Positions 14,946 through 24,796 of a stretch of 43,570 nucleotides of DNA are shown one piece after another. The translations under genes and the position numbers were made by a program. The notes under the pieces are model-generated. The model saw nothing but the letters and a program-made list of their open reading frames with translations, ran no database searches and had not been told where the DNA came from. The stretch is from Pseudomonadota bacterium (GTDB lineage Bacteria; Pseudomonadota; Gammaproteobacteria; Xanthomonadales; Rhodanobacteraceae). The DNA is taken from the NCBI GenBank assembly GCA_029561145.1, contig JAKQJM010000050.1, forward strand, positions 1-43,570, read 5' to 3'. Every line of letters starts with the position of its first letter. Positions within the stretch are counted from its first letter, which is position 1.

Positions 14946-17376
14946 CGTATTCCTGCATGAACTCCGCAATGCCGTGCGCAGTATCGCGAACCGGCCGGCA
15001 TTCTCGGCGCTGGTCGTCGGCGTGCTCGGTGCCGGGCTCGCCTGCGTGATCTTCATGCGGACGCTGCTGAATTGTTTCGTGTTGCGACCGTTGCCATTTG
15101 CGCATCCGGATGAATTGCTGCAGGCCGGATTCCGCGATGCCGACAGCGGTCTCGGCAATGTGGCTCCGGTGAACAGCCAGGATCTGCTCGGCATCCAGCG
15201 TCATCTTGCGGCGACGGCCGATGCCGCCGGTATTGCCCGCCTGGCGGTCAACCTGAGCGATCTCGATGCAGCGCAGCACTACAACGGCGCGTACGCCAGC
15301 ACCAACCTGTTTCGCGTGCTCGGTGTCGCGCCGATACTCGGTCGTGATTTTTCGGTGGGAGACGAGCGCTCCGGCGCGCCGCCCGTCGCGATGCTGTCAT
15401 ACACGCTGTGGCAGGACCGCTATCACGGTGATCCATCCATTGTCGGTCGGCAGATCCGTGTCAATTCGCGTCCGGCGACGGTGATCGGCGTGATGCCGGA
15501 AAACTTCAGCTATCCGCGCCGCGAAGTGGTCTGGCTGCCGACGACCCTGCGTGAAGGCGACAAGGCGGATGGTCGTTCCTACTGGGTCGTTCTGCGCCGG
15601 CATGCGGGAGTCGGCGATGCCGCCGTCATTGCCGCTCTGGAAACCTGGTTCGCCGACGCCGCGCATGCGGACCCCGCACGATTCCGCAACCAGCAACCGC
15701 AGATTGAACCGCTCGCCGAAATGAGTGCGGATCGGCCTACCCGCAACATGCTGCCGGTCCTGTTCGCGGCGGTGTCGATGGTATTGCTGATCGCGTGTGC
15801 GAATGCGGCGAATCTGCTGCTGACGCGCACGCTGGGGCGCAGCCGGGAACTGGCCTTGCGCGTCGCGTTCGGTGCCAGCCGCCAGCACCTGATTGCCCGA
15901 GTACTTGCTGAAAGCCTGCTGCTGAGCCTGATCGCCCTGGCAGTTGCCCTGCTGCTGGCGCATGTCGGCGTGCGCTGGCAGATCGCGATGATGCGGCAAT
16001 CCGAATATTTTCCGCAGTGGTTGCGCTTCGACATCGACACGACGCTGGTGCTGTTTGTGTTCGGCGCTGCGCTGTTCACCGCGATCATTGCCGGGATCCT
16101 GCCCGCCCTGCGTGCCGGTGACATGGCCGTGGCAAGCCGGTTGGGCGAGGGCGCATCCGGTAGCGGCGATGGTGCGTTCGCGCGAATGAGTCGGGTGCTG
16201 GTGATCGGCGAAGTGGCACTGTCGTGCGCGCTGCTGGTTTGCGTCGGCACGCTGGTGCGCAGTTTTCGCACGCTCGATCACGCCGACCTCGGCATAAACA
16301 CCGGTCATCTGCTGTCCGCCCGCGTCGCGCTGTTCACCAATACCTATCCGACCGCCGCCGATCAGTTGCGCTTGTACGAACGCCTCGCCGATCGCCTGCG
16401 CGCCGATTCCGATGTCGTCGATGCAAGCGTTGGCAGCGTGTTGCCGGGCACCTACTTCAACCGGGCCTACGACCTGTTGCCGAGCGGCGTGGTGCCCGGT
16501 GACGGCGAATTGCCCAACGTTTTCGCTGCTGCGACCGATGCGCACTTTCCCGGTGCCTATGGCGCCAGGCTGGAACAGGGGCGCTTTTTTGACAGCCGCG
16601 ATCGCGCGGACAGTGAACGCGTGGCCGTGGTCGACCGCAATTTCGCCACGCGTTTCGGGGGCGCAGAGCCGGTGCTGGGACGCCGTTTCCGGCTCGATCC
16701 GCGCGATCCCGATGGCGCAACGGTAACGGTGGTGGGTGTGATCGGCGCGCTCACGCTCGATACCACGGGTATTGCCGGACAGCCTGCGTTGCTGATGCCG
16801 CTGAGCCAGAACGTGTTCCGCATCGCCAGTGTCGCGGTACGCACGCGCGGCGCGGCGCTCGCTTTCGCCCCGCGCCTGAACGCGATCATGCGCGAAGTCG
16901 ATGCCGATACGCCGCTGTACTGGGTGCGCGACTACCCGGCGGTGATTGCCAGCATGACGGTCGGTGAGCGTTCGTTCGCGAAAAGCTTCGGCGTTTTCGG
17001 CATCGTCGCGCTGGGTCTTGCAACCGCGGGCCTGTACGGCGTGATGGCCTTCGGCGTCGACCGGCGCACGCGCGAGATCGGTGTGCGCCGCGCACTCGGT
17101 GCGCAGGGCCGACAGGTGCTGCGCGACGTCTTCGGCCGCAGTCTGCTGCAACTCGGCATGGGTCTCGTGCTTGGTGTCGCTGCGGGAATCGCGTTCGTGC
17201 GCCTGCTGAGCGCATCGCTGCTGGATAGCCCGTCGCTGCGAATCATCGCGTCAGCCGATCCGCTGGCGGTGCTGGTTGCGCTCGGCGTACTGGTTGCCGC
17301 CGCGGTGCTGGCTACCCTCATCCCCGCCCGCCGCGCGCTGCGTGTCGATCCGATGGTTTCCCTGCGCCACGAATGA
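14938..17376 (+). CDS. Duplicated MacB/FtsX-type ABC permease 2
   Basis: This is an 812-residue permease with the same two-half architecture as permease 1. Both ATPase-contact loops are present: ELALRVAFGASRQHL in the first half and TREIGVRRALGAQGRQVL in the second. The tail is DPMVSLRHE. Its ATG lies 8 nt inside the end of permease 1 (CATGAGTAA), so the two are tightly coupled. Shared segments such as VIGVMPxxFSYPxxE and FNExxGEVxxDTPxYWVR-like stretches suggest that permeases 1 and 2 are the most recent duplicates in the array. Confidence 0.93.
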   Translation: MSNVFLHELRNAVRSIANRPAFSALVVGVLGAGLACVIFMRTLLNCFVLRPLPFAHPDELLQAGFRDADSGLGNVAPVNSQDLLGIQRHLAATADAAGIARLAVNLSDLDAAQHYNGAYASTNLFRVLGVAPILGRDFSVGDERSGAPPVAMLSYTLWQDRYHGDPSIVGRQIRVNSRPATVIGVMPENFSYPRREVVWLPTTLREGDKADGRSYWVVLRRHAGVGDAAVIAALETWFADAAHADPARFRNQQPQIEPLAEMSADRPTRNMLPVLFAAVSMVLLIACANAANLLLTRTLGRSRELALRVAFGASRQHLIARVLAESLLLSLIALAVALLLAHVGVRWQIAMMRQSEYFPQWLRFDIDTTLVLFVFGAALFTAIIAGILPALRAGDMAVASRLGEGASGSGDGAFARMSRVLVIGEVALSCALLVCVGTLVRSFRTLDHADLGINTGHLLSARVALFTNTYPTAADQLRLYERLADRLRADSDVVDASVGSVLPGTYFNRAYDLLPSGVVPGDGELPNVFAAATDAHFPGAYGARLEQGRFFDSRDRADSERVAVVDRNFATRFGGAEPVLGRRFRLDPRDPDGATVTVVGVIGALTLDTTGIAGQPALLMPLSQNVFRIASVAVRTRGAALAFAPRLNAIMREVDADTPLYWVRDYPAVIASMTVGERSFAKSFGVFGIVALGLATAGLYGVMAFGVDRRTREIGVRRALGAQGRQVLRDVFGRSLLQLGMGLVLGVAAGIAFVRLLSASLLDSPSLRIIASADPLAVLVALGVLVAAAVLATLIPARRALRVDPMVSLRHE

Positions 17377-17386
17377 GGAGTATGCC

Positions 17387-19816
17387 GTGCTCGTCGATCT
17401 TCGCTTCGCCCTGCGTGCATTGATCCGGACACCCGTCTTCACGGCAGTGGCCGTGCTGATGCTGGCAGCGGGCATCGGCCTTTCGATGTTCATGTTCAGC
17501 GCAATGAATACGCTGGCCCTGCAGCCGCTGCCGTTCGAACATGCCGATCGCCTCGTCCATGTCGATCGAATCGACATGCGAGGCGATCGCGACGTGTCGG
17601 AGCTCGCGTTGCGCGAATACCTCGAACTGCGCGCGCACCAACGCAGCTTCGAGACCTTGTCCGCGTACTCGATCGGCACGATGAATCTCGCCGGGCAGGA
17701 AGGGCCGCCCGAACGTCTTGCCGGCGCGTGGATCAGTGGCGATGCACTGGCCACGCTCGGGGTCGCACCAGTGATCGGTCGCGATTTCGTTGCCGCCGAC
17801 GGAAGGCCCGGTGCACCCGCGGTTGCCTTGATCGGACACCGGCTCTGGGAACTGCGCTTCAATGCGACCAACGATATCCTCGGCCGGCATGTGCGCATCA
17901 ACGGGCGCGACGTCGAGATCGTCGGAGTGATGCCGCCGAAGTTTGCCTTCCCGCGCGAGCAATCGCTGTGGATGCCCTTGATCCTTGATCGGGTCGTTGC
18001 GGATCGGCCCGGGGCCGAGGCGGTCGAGGGTTTCGGCGTGCTTGGCGAATCGGTTTCGATGGATCAGGCCGATGCCGACCTGAGCGGCCTGCTCGCGGCG
18101 TTCAACGAAAGGAACGTCGATGCCACGCCAGGCGACGCAGCGGCATACCGCCGGGCGAACATCACGCGCATGGATCGGTTCTATGTGCCGCCACGCCTGT
18201 TGCGCAGCACCTCGGCCATGTCGATCGCGGTGATCCTGGTCCTGCTGATTTCCTGCGCGAACGTGGCCAGCCTCCTGCTCGCCCGCTTCAGTCGCCGGCG
18301 CCACGAGTTGTCCGTGCGCTCGGCGCTCGGCGCGAGCCGTGGACGATTGATGCGCCAGGTGTTCTGCGAGACCGCCATCATCGCGATCCTCGCGAGTCTG
18401 GCGGGATACCTCGGCGCGCGGATCGGCGGGCGGTTGATGATGGACGCGCTTGCCAAGGTCCCCGGACATCTCCCGTACTGGGTCGATTTCGAAGTGACGG
18501 TTTCCGACATCGTGTTCAGTGTGGGGATTGCCGGACTCGTCGCCCTGGTCGCCGGCTGGTTGCCCGCGCGGCGCGTCGCTGGCAGCGATCCGCGCGATGG
18601 CCTCGGTCACGGCGGACCCGCGAGCATCGGGCCCGGGCGTCGCGGTGGTCGCATGCTGGTCGCGTTCGAGGTCGCCTTGTGCACGGCCTTGCTGGCCAGC
18701 GCCGCGCTCGCGATTGACAGCTCGCTGAGGGCACAGCGCTATCCACTCGGGATCGCCAGCGAAGGGCTGCTGACCGGTCGCGTTGGACTGACCGGCACAG
18801 CCTACGTCGATGCCGATGCACGTCGTCACTTTTTCGATCAACTGCACACGCGCCTTCGCGAATTGCCGGGCGCCCGCAACGTCGCGCTGGCCAGCAACCT
18901 TCCGCTGATGGGTTACGAACGCAGCGGCTACGAACGTTTCGGTGACGAGGAGCAAGCCGGTTCCGTGCGGCCGCGCGCATGGACCGCGAGCATCAACGAC
19001 GACTTCTTCACCGCGTTCGGCATCAAGTTGCTGGAAGGCCGATTGTTCGATCCGCGCGATCGCGCCGACAGCCCGCCGGTAGCCATCGTCAGCGCCAGCC
19101 TTGCCGCCAGCGCATGGCCTGGCCGGAGCGCGCTGGGCCAGCGTCTGCGCCTCGATCCGGAAGACCCGGCCAGTCCATGGCTCGATGTCGTCGGCGTCGT
19201 CGCGGACAATCTCATGGGTTCGCCATTCCGCGATGGCGAGAGCAATGTGTTCCGCCCATTGCGGCAGGACGCGGTCATCTCGCTGGGTTTCGCCATCCGT
19301 GCCGACACGCAATCGCCGGCACTGTCCGGGGCCGTGCGTCGCGAAGTGGCGGCGATCGATGCGGATCTGCCCGTGTTCTGGATGCGCAGCATGGAGGACG
19401 TGCGCGCGCAGACCTTCTGGCCGCAGACCATGCTGACCCGGATGTTCGGCATCTTCGCGGTCTTCGCACTCGTGCTCGCGATCAGCGGAATCCATGCCGT
19501 GCTTGCCTTCGAAGTCGCCGGGCGCACCGGCGAGATCGGCCTGCGTCGTGCGCTCGGCGCCGACGATCGCAATGTGTTTTCGCTGATCCTCAACAGCGCC
19601 GGCTGGCAGGTCGTCGTCGGTCTTCTGATCGGCATCCCGCTGGCCGCCGGCTTCTCGATCATGCTCGCGCACAACCTGATGCCGGGTGCCGTTGTCGACC
19701 CGCTTGCCTACCTGGCTGCCCTCGTCGTCCTGCTGCTGGCGGTCACCCTCGCGGCGGCATTTCCGCTGCACCGCGCACTGCGCGTCGATCCGATGGTGGC
19801 GCTGCGCAATGAATGA
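17387..19816 (+). CDS. Duplicated MacB/FtsX-type ABC permease 3 (GTG start)
   Basis: This is an 809-residue permease of the same duplicated type. I place the start at GTG 17387: GAGGAG lies 7 nt upstream and the protein then begins (M)LVDLRFALRALIRTPVF, the canonical N-terminus of the family, 10 nt after the stop of permease 2. An in-frame ATG further upstream would lie inside permease 2. Contact loops are ELSVRSALGASRGRL and TGEIGLRRALGADDRNVF; the tail is DPMVALRNE. In the periplasmic regions it differs clearly from permeases 1 and 2, so the array is not a set of identical copies. Confidence 0.92.
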   Translation: MLVDLRFALRALIRTPVFTAVAVLMLAAGIGLSMFMFSAMNTLALQPLPFEHADRLVHVDRIDMRGDRDVSELALREYLELRAHQRSFETLSAYSIGTMNLAGQEGPPERLAGAWISGDALATLGVAPVIGRDFVAADGRPGAPAVALIGHRLWELRFNATNDILGRHVRINGRDVEIVGVMPPKFAFPREQSLWMPLILDRVVADRPGAEAVEGFGVLGESVSMDQADADLSGLLAAFNERNVDATPGDAAAYRRANITRMDRFYVPPRLLRSTSAMSIAVILVLLISCANVASLLLARFSRRRHELSVRSALGASRGRLMRQVFCETAIIAILASLAGYLGARIGGRLMMDALAKVPGHLPYWVDFEVTVSDIVFSVGIAGLVALVAGWLPARRVAGSDPRDGLGHGGPASIGPGRRGGRMLVAFEVALCTALLASAALAIDSSLRAQRYPLGIASEGLLTGRVGLTGTAYVDADARRHFFDQLHTRLRELPGARNVALASNLPLMGYERSGYERFGDEEQAGSVRPRAWTASINDDFFTAFGIKLLEGRLFDPRDRADSPPVAIVSASLAASAWPGRSALGQRLRLDPEDPASPWLDVVGVVADNLMGSPFRDGESNVFRPLRQDAVISLGFAIRADTQSPALSGAVRREVAAIDADLPVFWMRSMEDVRAQTFWPQTMLTRMFGIFAVFALVLAISGIHAVLAFEVAGRTGEIGLRRALGADDRNVFSLILNSAGWQVVVGLLIGIPLAAGFSIMLAHNLMPGAVVDPLAYLAALVVLLLAVTLAAAFPLHRALRVDPMVALRNE

Positions 19817-19864
19817 TCCGCGTGAGTCGATCCATCCCGGTCCATCAGAATGCAGGTTGCATCG

Positions 19865-22240
19865 ATGAAACCATCTGCGTGGTTGCGTGGTATTTCCCGT
19901 GCACCGATGTTCGCCTTCGTCGTCATCGTGCTCGTGGCGTGTGTGGTCGCGATCAATGCGAGCACGTTCTCGGCGATCCATGCCTTGCGCTGGAAGGCGC
20001 TGCCGTATGCCGATGACGACGCCTTGCTGGAAATGCGTGGCGACATGCGGAAGTTCGGTTTCATTGCCGGATTGAACGCGGCAATCCGCGATGCACTGGA
20101 AGCGGATCGCACGCATTTTTCCGGCGTCGCGGGATTCACCGGGGCAGGGCAGGAGCGCCTCGATGCGAGCGGGCAGCGCTGGCGCCTGGTCCAGGTGACG
20201 CCGCGCTTCGAGCAGGTTCTAGGCGTCGCAGCGGCGATCGGGCGCAGCATCGTCGATGGCGATGCGGTCGACGGCGCGGATCAGGTGATCGCGATTTCGG
20301 ATCGAGCCTGGCGCGAGCGGTTCAATGCCGATCCCGCCGTGATCGGGCGTCTTGTCGATTTCGGCAAGATGAAGCTGCGCGTGATTGGCGTCATGCCGCC
20401 CGGTTTCGCGTTTCCCGATACCCAGGTCGATGCCTGGCGTCCGTATGTTCCCGGTAGCGATGGACGGTCCTTCGGCGATCTCGAAGTCGTGGCAAGGGCG
20501 GCACCGGGTACATCGGTCGAACAGGCGCGCGAGCTGCTCGCGGCCTTGATCGCGAATGCCCCGCAGCTTGCCGACCTCGCCGTATCGGCGGGCATCCAGG
20601 CCGACGTGCGACCGTGGCGCGAGCGCTATTCCTCGGGCCACGAGCGGGCGCTGGATTTGCTGCAGCTGGCGGCGCTGATCCTGCTGGTCGTCACGGTGGC
20701 CAATGTGGTCAACCTCAACCTCGATCACCTGCTGATGCGTCGACGCGAGTTGGCGATCCGGCGGGCGCTTGGTGCCAGCGAGCGCGCCATCGCCCGGGAT
20801 GTCGCTGCCGATGTCCTGCCGCCCGCGGTGATCGGCCTGGTGCTCGGCCTGGCCCTGACGCCGTTCGGCCTGCGGGTGATTGGCGCGCGTGGCTTGTTGC
20901 CGGAATTCCTGCCACAGAGCGCAGGGTTCGGGCCGGCGGCGATCATCGGCGCCTGCCTCGCGACCGTCCTGATCGTGGCGACCGTCCTGCTGGTCGCCTG
21001 GCTTGCACAACGGGGTCAGGGATTGTCGAGTCGCGCGGGGATCGCCGGCATGGGACGGCTGCGCCCCGCGTTGCTGGTCGGACAGGTGATGCTGACCACG
21101 ATCCTGCTCGGCGGCAGCGCCCTGCTGTTGCGCAGCGCGATCAACCTGATTTCGACCGATCGCGGCTTTACCGAGCAAGGCGTGCTGATGACGATGGTCG
21201 ATCCGCTCGGGGTCAGTGTCGACAATGCGGTATTCAATCCGGATACCGATCGTCCGCGCGTGCGTGCCTTGATGGAACGCATTCGCGAAGCGGTCGCTGC
21301 GCTGCCCGGCGTGGATCACGTCGCGTTCGCCGATGCCCCGCCATTCAGCCACAGCGAAGCCGTGTCGACGATACGCGTGCCCGGCGTGGCGGAAACACAG
21401 AGCGTGCGCTCACGGGTCGTCAGCCCCGGTTACTTCACGACGCTGGGCATCGGCCTGTCGGCAGGGCGTGATTTCGCGAGCACGGATTTTGGCGAAGCCG
21501 CGCCGGTCATCATCGATGCGGCCTACCAGAAGCGTTATCTGCAAGGAGTCGATCCGCTGGACTCCTTTGTTGAGGTTACCGATCGCGGCGATGTCTACCG
21601 CAAGGCGCGGATCATCGGCGTCGCGCATGCGATCAAGCATGAGGCGCTCGATGAAGCGGAGGCCTTGCCGGTCGTCTACGAGCCTGTCGCGGTGCCGGTA
21701 CCTGTCGCCTTCCTGCTGACGCATACTTCCGGCGATGTTCGCCAGCTTGCCGAGACGCTGCGGCAACGCATTCCTGGCGTCCAGCCGGGCACCGTGATCC
21801 TGTTCAACAAGCCTCTGGCTGACAGCATCGCCGAAACCCTCGCGCCGCGACGTGCCCTGCTCGAAGCGATCGTGACCTTTGGCGCAGCGACCCTGCTGTT
21901 GGCCAGCATCGGCCTCGCCGCCGTGCTGAGTTTTTCGATTCGGCGCCGCACCGCCGAACTGGGCGTGCGCCTGGCGATCGGCGCGAGTCCGTCGAGCGTG
22001 CGCAATCTCGTGCTGCGCCAGGGCGTTATCCTGATCGCGAGCGGTGGATTGCTCGGGCTGTGCATCGGAATTCCATTGGCGCGATTGTTGAGTGATCGCC
22101 TGTACCGGGTCGTGTTCACCGACGCGATGAGCTGGCTGGCCGCTGCGGTTGTCGTGCTGCTGATCGCCTCCGCCGCCTGCTGGCTGCCTGCGCGGCGCGC
22201 AGCGGCGACCGATCCGATCGAAGCGCTGCGCCATGAGTAA
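19865..22240 (+). CDS. Duplicated MacB/FtsX-type ABC permease 4, divergent
   Basis: This is a 791-residue permease. Start chosen at ATG 19865 (AGG 8 nt upstream); an in-frame ATG at 19850 would add five residues. It is the most divergent of the five: the N-terminus (MKPSAWLRGISRAPMFAFVV) lacks the DLRxALR motif and the region before helix 2 is shorter. Both halves keep the contact loops ELAIRRALGASERAI and TAELGVRLAIGASPSSVR, and the tail is DPIEALRHE. It begins 48 nt after permease 3. It probably forms part of a heteromeric complex or has its own substrate. Confidence 0.9.
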   Translation: MKPSAWLRGISRAPMFAFVVIVLVACVVAINASTFSAIHALRWKALPYADDDALLEMRGDMRKFGFIAGLNAAIRDALEADRTHFSGVAGFTGAGQERLDASGQRWRLVQVTPRFEQVLGVAAAIGRSIVDGDAVDGADQVIAISDRAWRERFNADPAVIGRLVDFGKMKLRVIGVMPPGFAFPDTQVDAWRPYVPGSDGRSFGDLEVVARAAPGTSVEQARELLAALIANAPQLADLAVSAGIQADVRPWRERYSSGHERALDLLQLAALILLVVTVANVVNLNLDHLLMRRRELAIRRALGASERAIARDVAADVLPPAVIGLVLGLALTPFGLRVIGARGLLPEFLPQSAGFGPAAIIGACLATVLIVATVLLVAWLAQRGQGLSSRAGIAGMGRLRPALLVGQVMLTTILLGGSALLLRSAINLISTDRGFTEQGVLMTMVDPLGVSVDNAVFNPDTDRPRVRALMERIREAVAALPGVDHVAFADAPPFSHSEAVSTIRVPGVAETQSVRSRVVSPGYFTTLGIGLSAGRDFASTDFGEAAPVIIDAAYQKRYLQGVDPLDSFVEVTDRGDVYRKARIIGVAHAIKHEALDEAEALPVVYEPVAVPVPVAFLLTHTSGDVRQLAETLRQRIPGVQPGTVILFNKPLADSIAETLAPRRALLEAIVTFGAATLLLASIGLAAVLSFSIRRRTAELGVRLAIGASPSSVRNLVLRQGVILIASGGLLGLCIGIPLARLLSDRLYRVVFTDAMSWLAAAVVVLLIASAACWLPARRAAATDPIEALRHE

Positions 22241-22285
22241 ATCGACCGCGACCGCTTCGTTGAAACGTGCCGCCCCGGAGGCTGC

Positions 22286-24703
22286 ATGAACCTCTTCGAT
22301 CTGCGCTACGCGCTGCGCCGTCTGGCGCGCAGCCCGACTTTCAGCACGACCTCGATCCTGCTGCTGGGACTCGCCTTCGGCACGTTCGCCTGCGTGTTCA
22401 GTGTCGTCTACGGACTGCTCTACAAGCCGCTGCCGTACCCCCAGTCCGAGCGCCTCGTCTCCATCGAGTCGCGCATTCGCGACATTCCGTCCGACCTCGG
22501 CCTGTCGGTGCCTCTGCGCGACGAAATCGCGCGCAACGCGCGCACGCTGGATGGCGTGGCCGCATTTCGCACGAGCGAGTTGACCCAGCGGGACGAAACC
22601 GGCAAGCGCATCGCGTCGATGCAGATTGCCAGCGTCGAACCGGCTCTGTTCGGCCTGCTCGGCGCGCGAGCAGCGCGCGGCCGCCTGTTCGCGGATGAAG
22701 ACGTCGCACAGGGTGCGGCGCGCAACGCGATCATCTCGTGGGACGAGTGGCAGCAGCGCTATGCCGGTGCCGACGATGCGATCGGCCAGGGCTTGCGCCT
22801 GGAAGGCGACGACTACCGCATCATCGGCGTGCTACCGAAAGGGTTCGTGTTCCCGTCGAACCAGACACGAATATGGCTGCCTCTCGGCTTCAGTGCGGAC
22901 GAGCGCGCGCGGTCGAACGTGACCAGCTTCGACGGTATGTTGGTGCTCGCGCGCCTGCGGCCTGACACCGAACCCAACGCCGCGCAGGGCGAACTGAGAG
23001 GCATCGCAAAAGCGATTCCGGAACTCGATGGCGCCTTCGGCGGCACTTTCCGCCTGCTTGTCGAGCCGCTGCGCTCGCGCTGGATCGGCGACCGACGCGA
23101 ATCGCTGCTGCTGATGCTGCTGGCAGCGTCGATGGTGTGGCTGGTCAGCGCTGCGAATGTCGCCAACCTGTTTCTCGCGCAGGCGCTCGGGCAGCGACAC
23201 GAAATCGCGGTCAATGCCGCACTGGGCGCCGCGCCGTGGCGCCATGCACGCAACGCCTTGATCGAGGTAGCGATGCTCTGCAGCGCCGGCGTATTGCTCG
23301 GCTGCGCACTGCTGCCTGCCGGTCTCGCGATGCTGCGACATTTCGATCTGCTGCCGCAGGGATCGCCGCAAGCGATCGGCATCGACGCGCCGACGATCGT
23401 GCTCGTGGCCGCGCTCGCAGCGCTGCTGTGCGCAGCGCTCACAATGACGCGACTTTCGGTGCAGCGTGGGAACCTGCACGACATGATCCGTTGCGGAAGC
23501 TCGCGTCAGACGCCCGGAACAGGTGCGCAAGCGGTGCGCAAGACGCTCGTCGTTGCGCAAGTCGCGCTGACCGTCGCCCTGCTGTTCGGCATCGGTGTGC
23601 TGCTGCGCAGTTCGCAGAATCTGCTCGCTGAGGACATCGGCTTCCATCGCGATCACCTGCTCTACGCCATGCTGGACGATTTCGTTGCCGCCGACGCGAC
23701 GCCTGAGCTGCGCGCCGCGCGCCTCGGCGAACTCGCCGAACGTGCGCGCTTGCTGCCGGGCGCCGTGGCGGCGGGACTCGGCAGCATGGTGCCATTCGGC
23801 GGCAGCTACAACACCACTCATTTCACCCCGCCCGGACAACAGGGCGGCAGGACGAGCCCGATCGGCTGGACCAACAAGGTGAACGCCGACTACTTCACCG
23901 CGCTGGGCATGCCACTCCTGCGCGGCCGCGATTTCAATGCGGACGAAGTCCGTGCGCACGCGCCGGTTGCGATCGTCGACGAGTTGTTCGTGAAGCGCCA
24001 TTTCGGCGATACCGACCCGCTCGGCCAGCACTTCGGGATAGGCACTGGTCCGGACACGCCCGATTACGAAGTAACCGTCGTCGGTGTCGTACCGACGCTC
24101 AAGCAGAAAAGACTCGACGAGGCACCCGATCGTGTCGCGTTCTACCAGCCCGACCCGACGCCCCCGCACGCGGTCCTCGTGCTGCGCACGACGGTCGATC
24201 CGAACGCGCTGATTGCCCCGCTGAAAGTGCTCGGCGAAGGGATCGCGCCCAAGGATTCGATCGGGCCAATCGTCCCACTGAGCGCGCGCATTGCCGACAC
24301 CTTGCGCGACCGCACACGACTCAACGCGTTGCTCGGCCTGCTCGGCGCGACCGCGCTGCTGCTCGCCGCCGTCGGCTTGTACGCCGTGCTCGCCTATGCG
24401 GTGCGCGTGCGCGTGACGGAGTTCGGCGTGCGCATGGCACTCGGCGCAAGCGCTGCGCGCGTGCAACGCACGGTGCTTGGCCAGGGTTTGCGCCTGATCT
24501 GCGCGGGCCTGCTACTGGGAGCACCGCTGGCTTGGTTGCTGGCGCATGCGCTGGGGTCGCGTCTTTACCACGTCGGCGCATTTGATCCGCCTACGCTGAT
24601 CGCAGTTGTGCTACTGCTCGCCGCGATCGGCGTCGCCGCCTGCTGGCGGCCAGCACGGCGCGCCGCGAAAACCGACCCTATCGTGGCGCTGCGCAACGAA
24701 TAA
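22286..24703 (+). CDS. Duplicated MacB/FtsX-type ABC permease 5
   Basis: This is an 805-residue permease with canonical N-terminus MNLFDLRYALRRLARSPTFS and helix 1 (~20-45). The first-half loop is altered (HEIAVNAALGAAPWRH, with Asn where neighbours have Arg), while the second-half loop is standard (TEFGVRMALGASAARVQ). The tail is DPIVALRNE. A strong GGAGG precedes the ATG, 45 nt after permease 4. The altered first loop may mean that the two ATPases of the array are used asymmetrically; this is inference. Confidence 0.92.
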   Translation: MNLFDLRYALRRLARSPTFSTTSILLLGLAFGTFACVFSVVYGLLYKPLPYPQSERLVSIESRIRDIPSDLGLSVPLRDEIARNARTLDGVAAFRTSELTQRDETGKRIASMQIASVEPALFGLLGARAARGRLFADEDVAQGAARNAIISWDEWQQRYAGADDAIGQGLRLEGDDYRIIGVLPKGFVFPSNQTRIWLPLGFSADERARSNVTSFDGMLVLARLRPDTEPNAAQGELRGIAKAIPELDGAFGGTFRLLVEPLRSRWIGDRRESLLLMLLAASMVWLVSAANVANLFLAQALGQRHEIAVNAALGAAPWRHARNALIEVAMLCSAGVLLGCALLPAGLAMLRHFDLLPQGSPQAIGIDAPTIVLVAALAALLCAALTMTRLSVQRGNLHDMIRCGSSRQTPGTGAQAVRKTLVVAQVALTVALLFGIGVLLRSSQNLLAEDIGFHRDHLLYAMLDDFVAADATPELRAARLGELAERARLLPGAVAAGLGSMVPFGGSYNTTHFTPPGQQGGRTSPIGWTNKVNADYFTALGMPLLRGRDFNADEVRAHAPVAIVDELFVKRHFGDTDPLGQHFGIGTGPDTPDYEVTVVGVVPTLKQKRLDEAPDRVAFYQPDPTPPHAVLVLRTTVDPNALIAPLKVLGEGIAPKDSIGPIVPLSARIADTLRDRTRLNALLGLLGATALLLAAVGLYAVLAYAVRVRVTEFGVRMALGASAARVQRTVLGQGLRLICAGLLLGAPLAWLLAHALGSRLYHVGAFDPPTLIAVVLLLAAIGVAACWRPARRAAKTDPIVALRNE

Positions 24704-24796
24704 ATGCGATGTCGACACATTGCCGAAAAAGCATCGCCCCCAAGAGGGGCAAGCGGCTGAAGCTGCTCCTGAAAAATCAATGCAAGGAAATGCACC

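Noticed and set aside
12495-15194. A 899-codon open frame on the minus strand opposite permeases 1 and 2
   Set aside because: It is the antisense shadow of a GC-rich coding region. Its translation is rich in His, Arg, Asp and Gln with no domain pattern, and the plus strand encodes recognisable permeases throughout.
17318-20116. A 932-codon open frame on the minus strand opposite permease 3
   Set aside because: Low-complexity Arg/Asp/Gly/His-rich shadow translation; no start context and no recognisable motifs.
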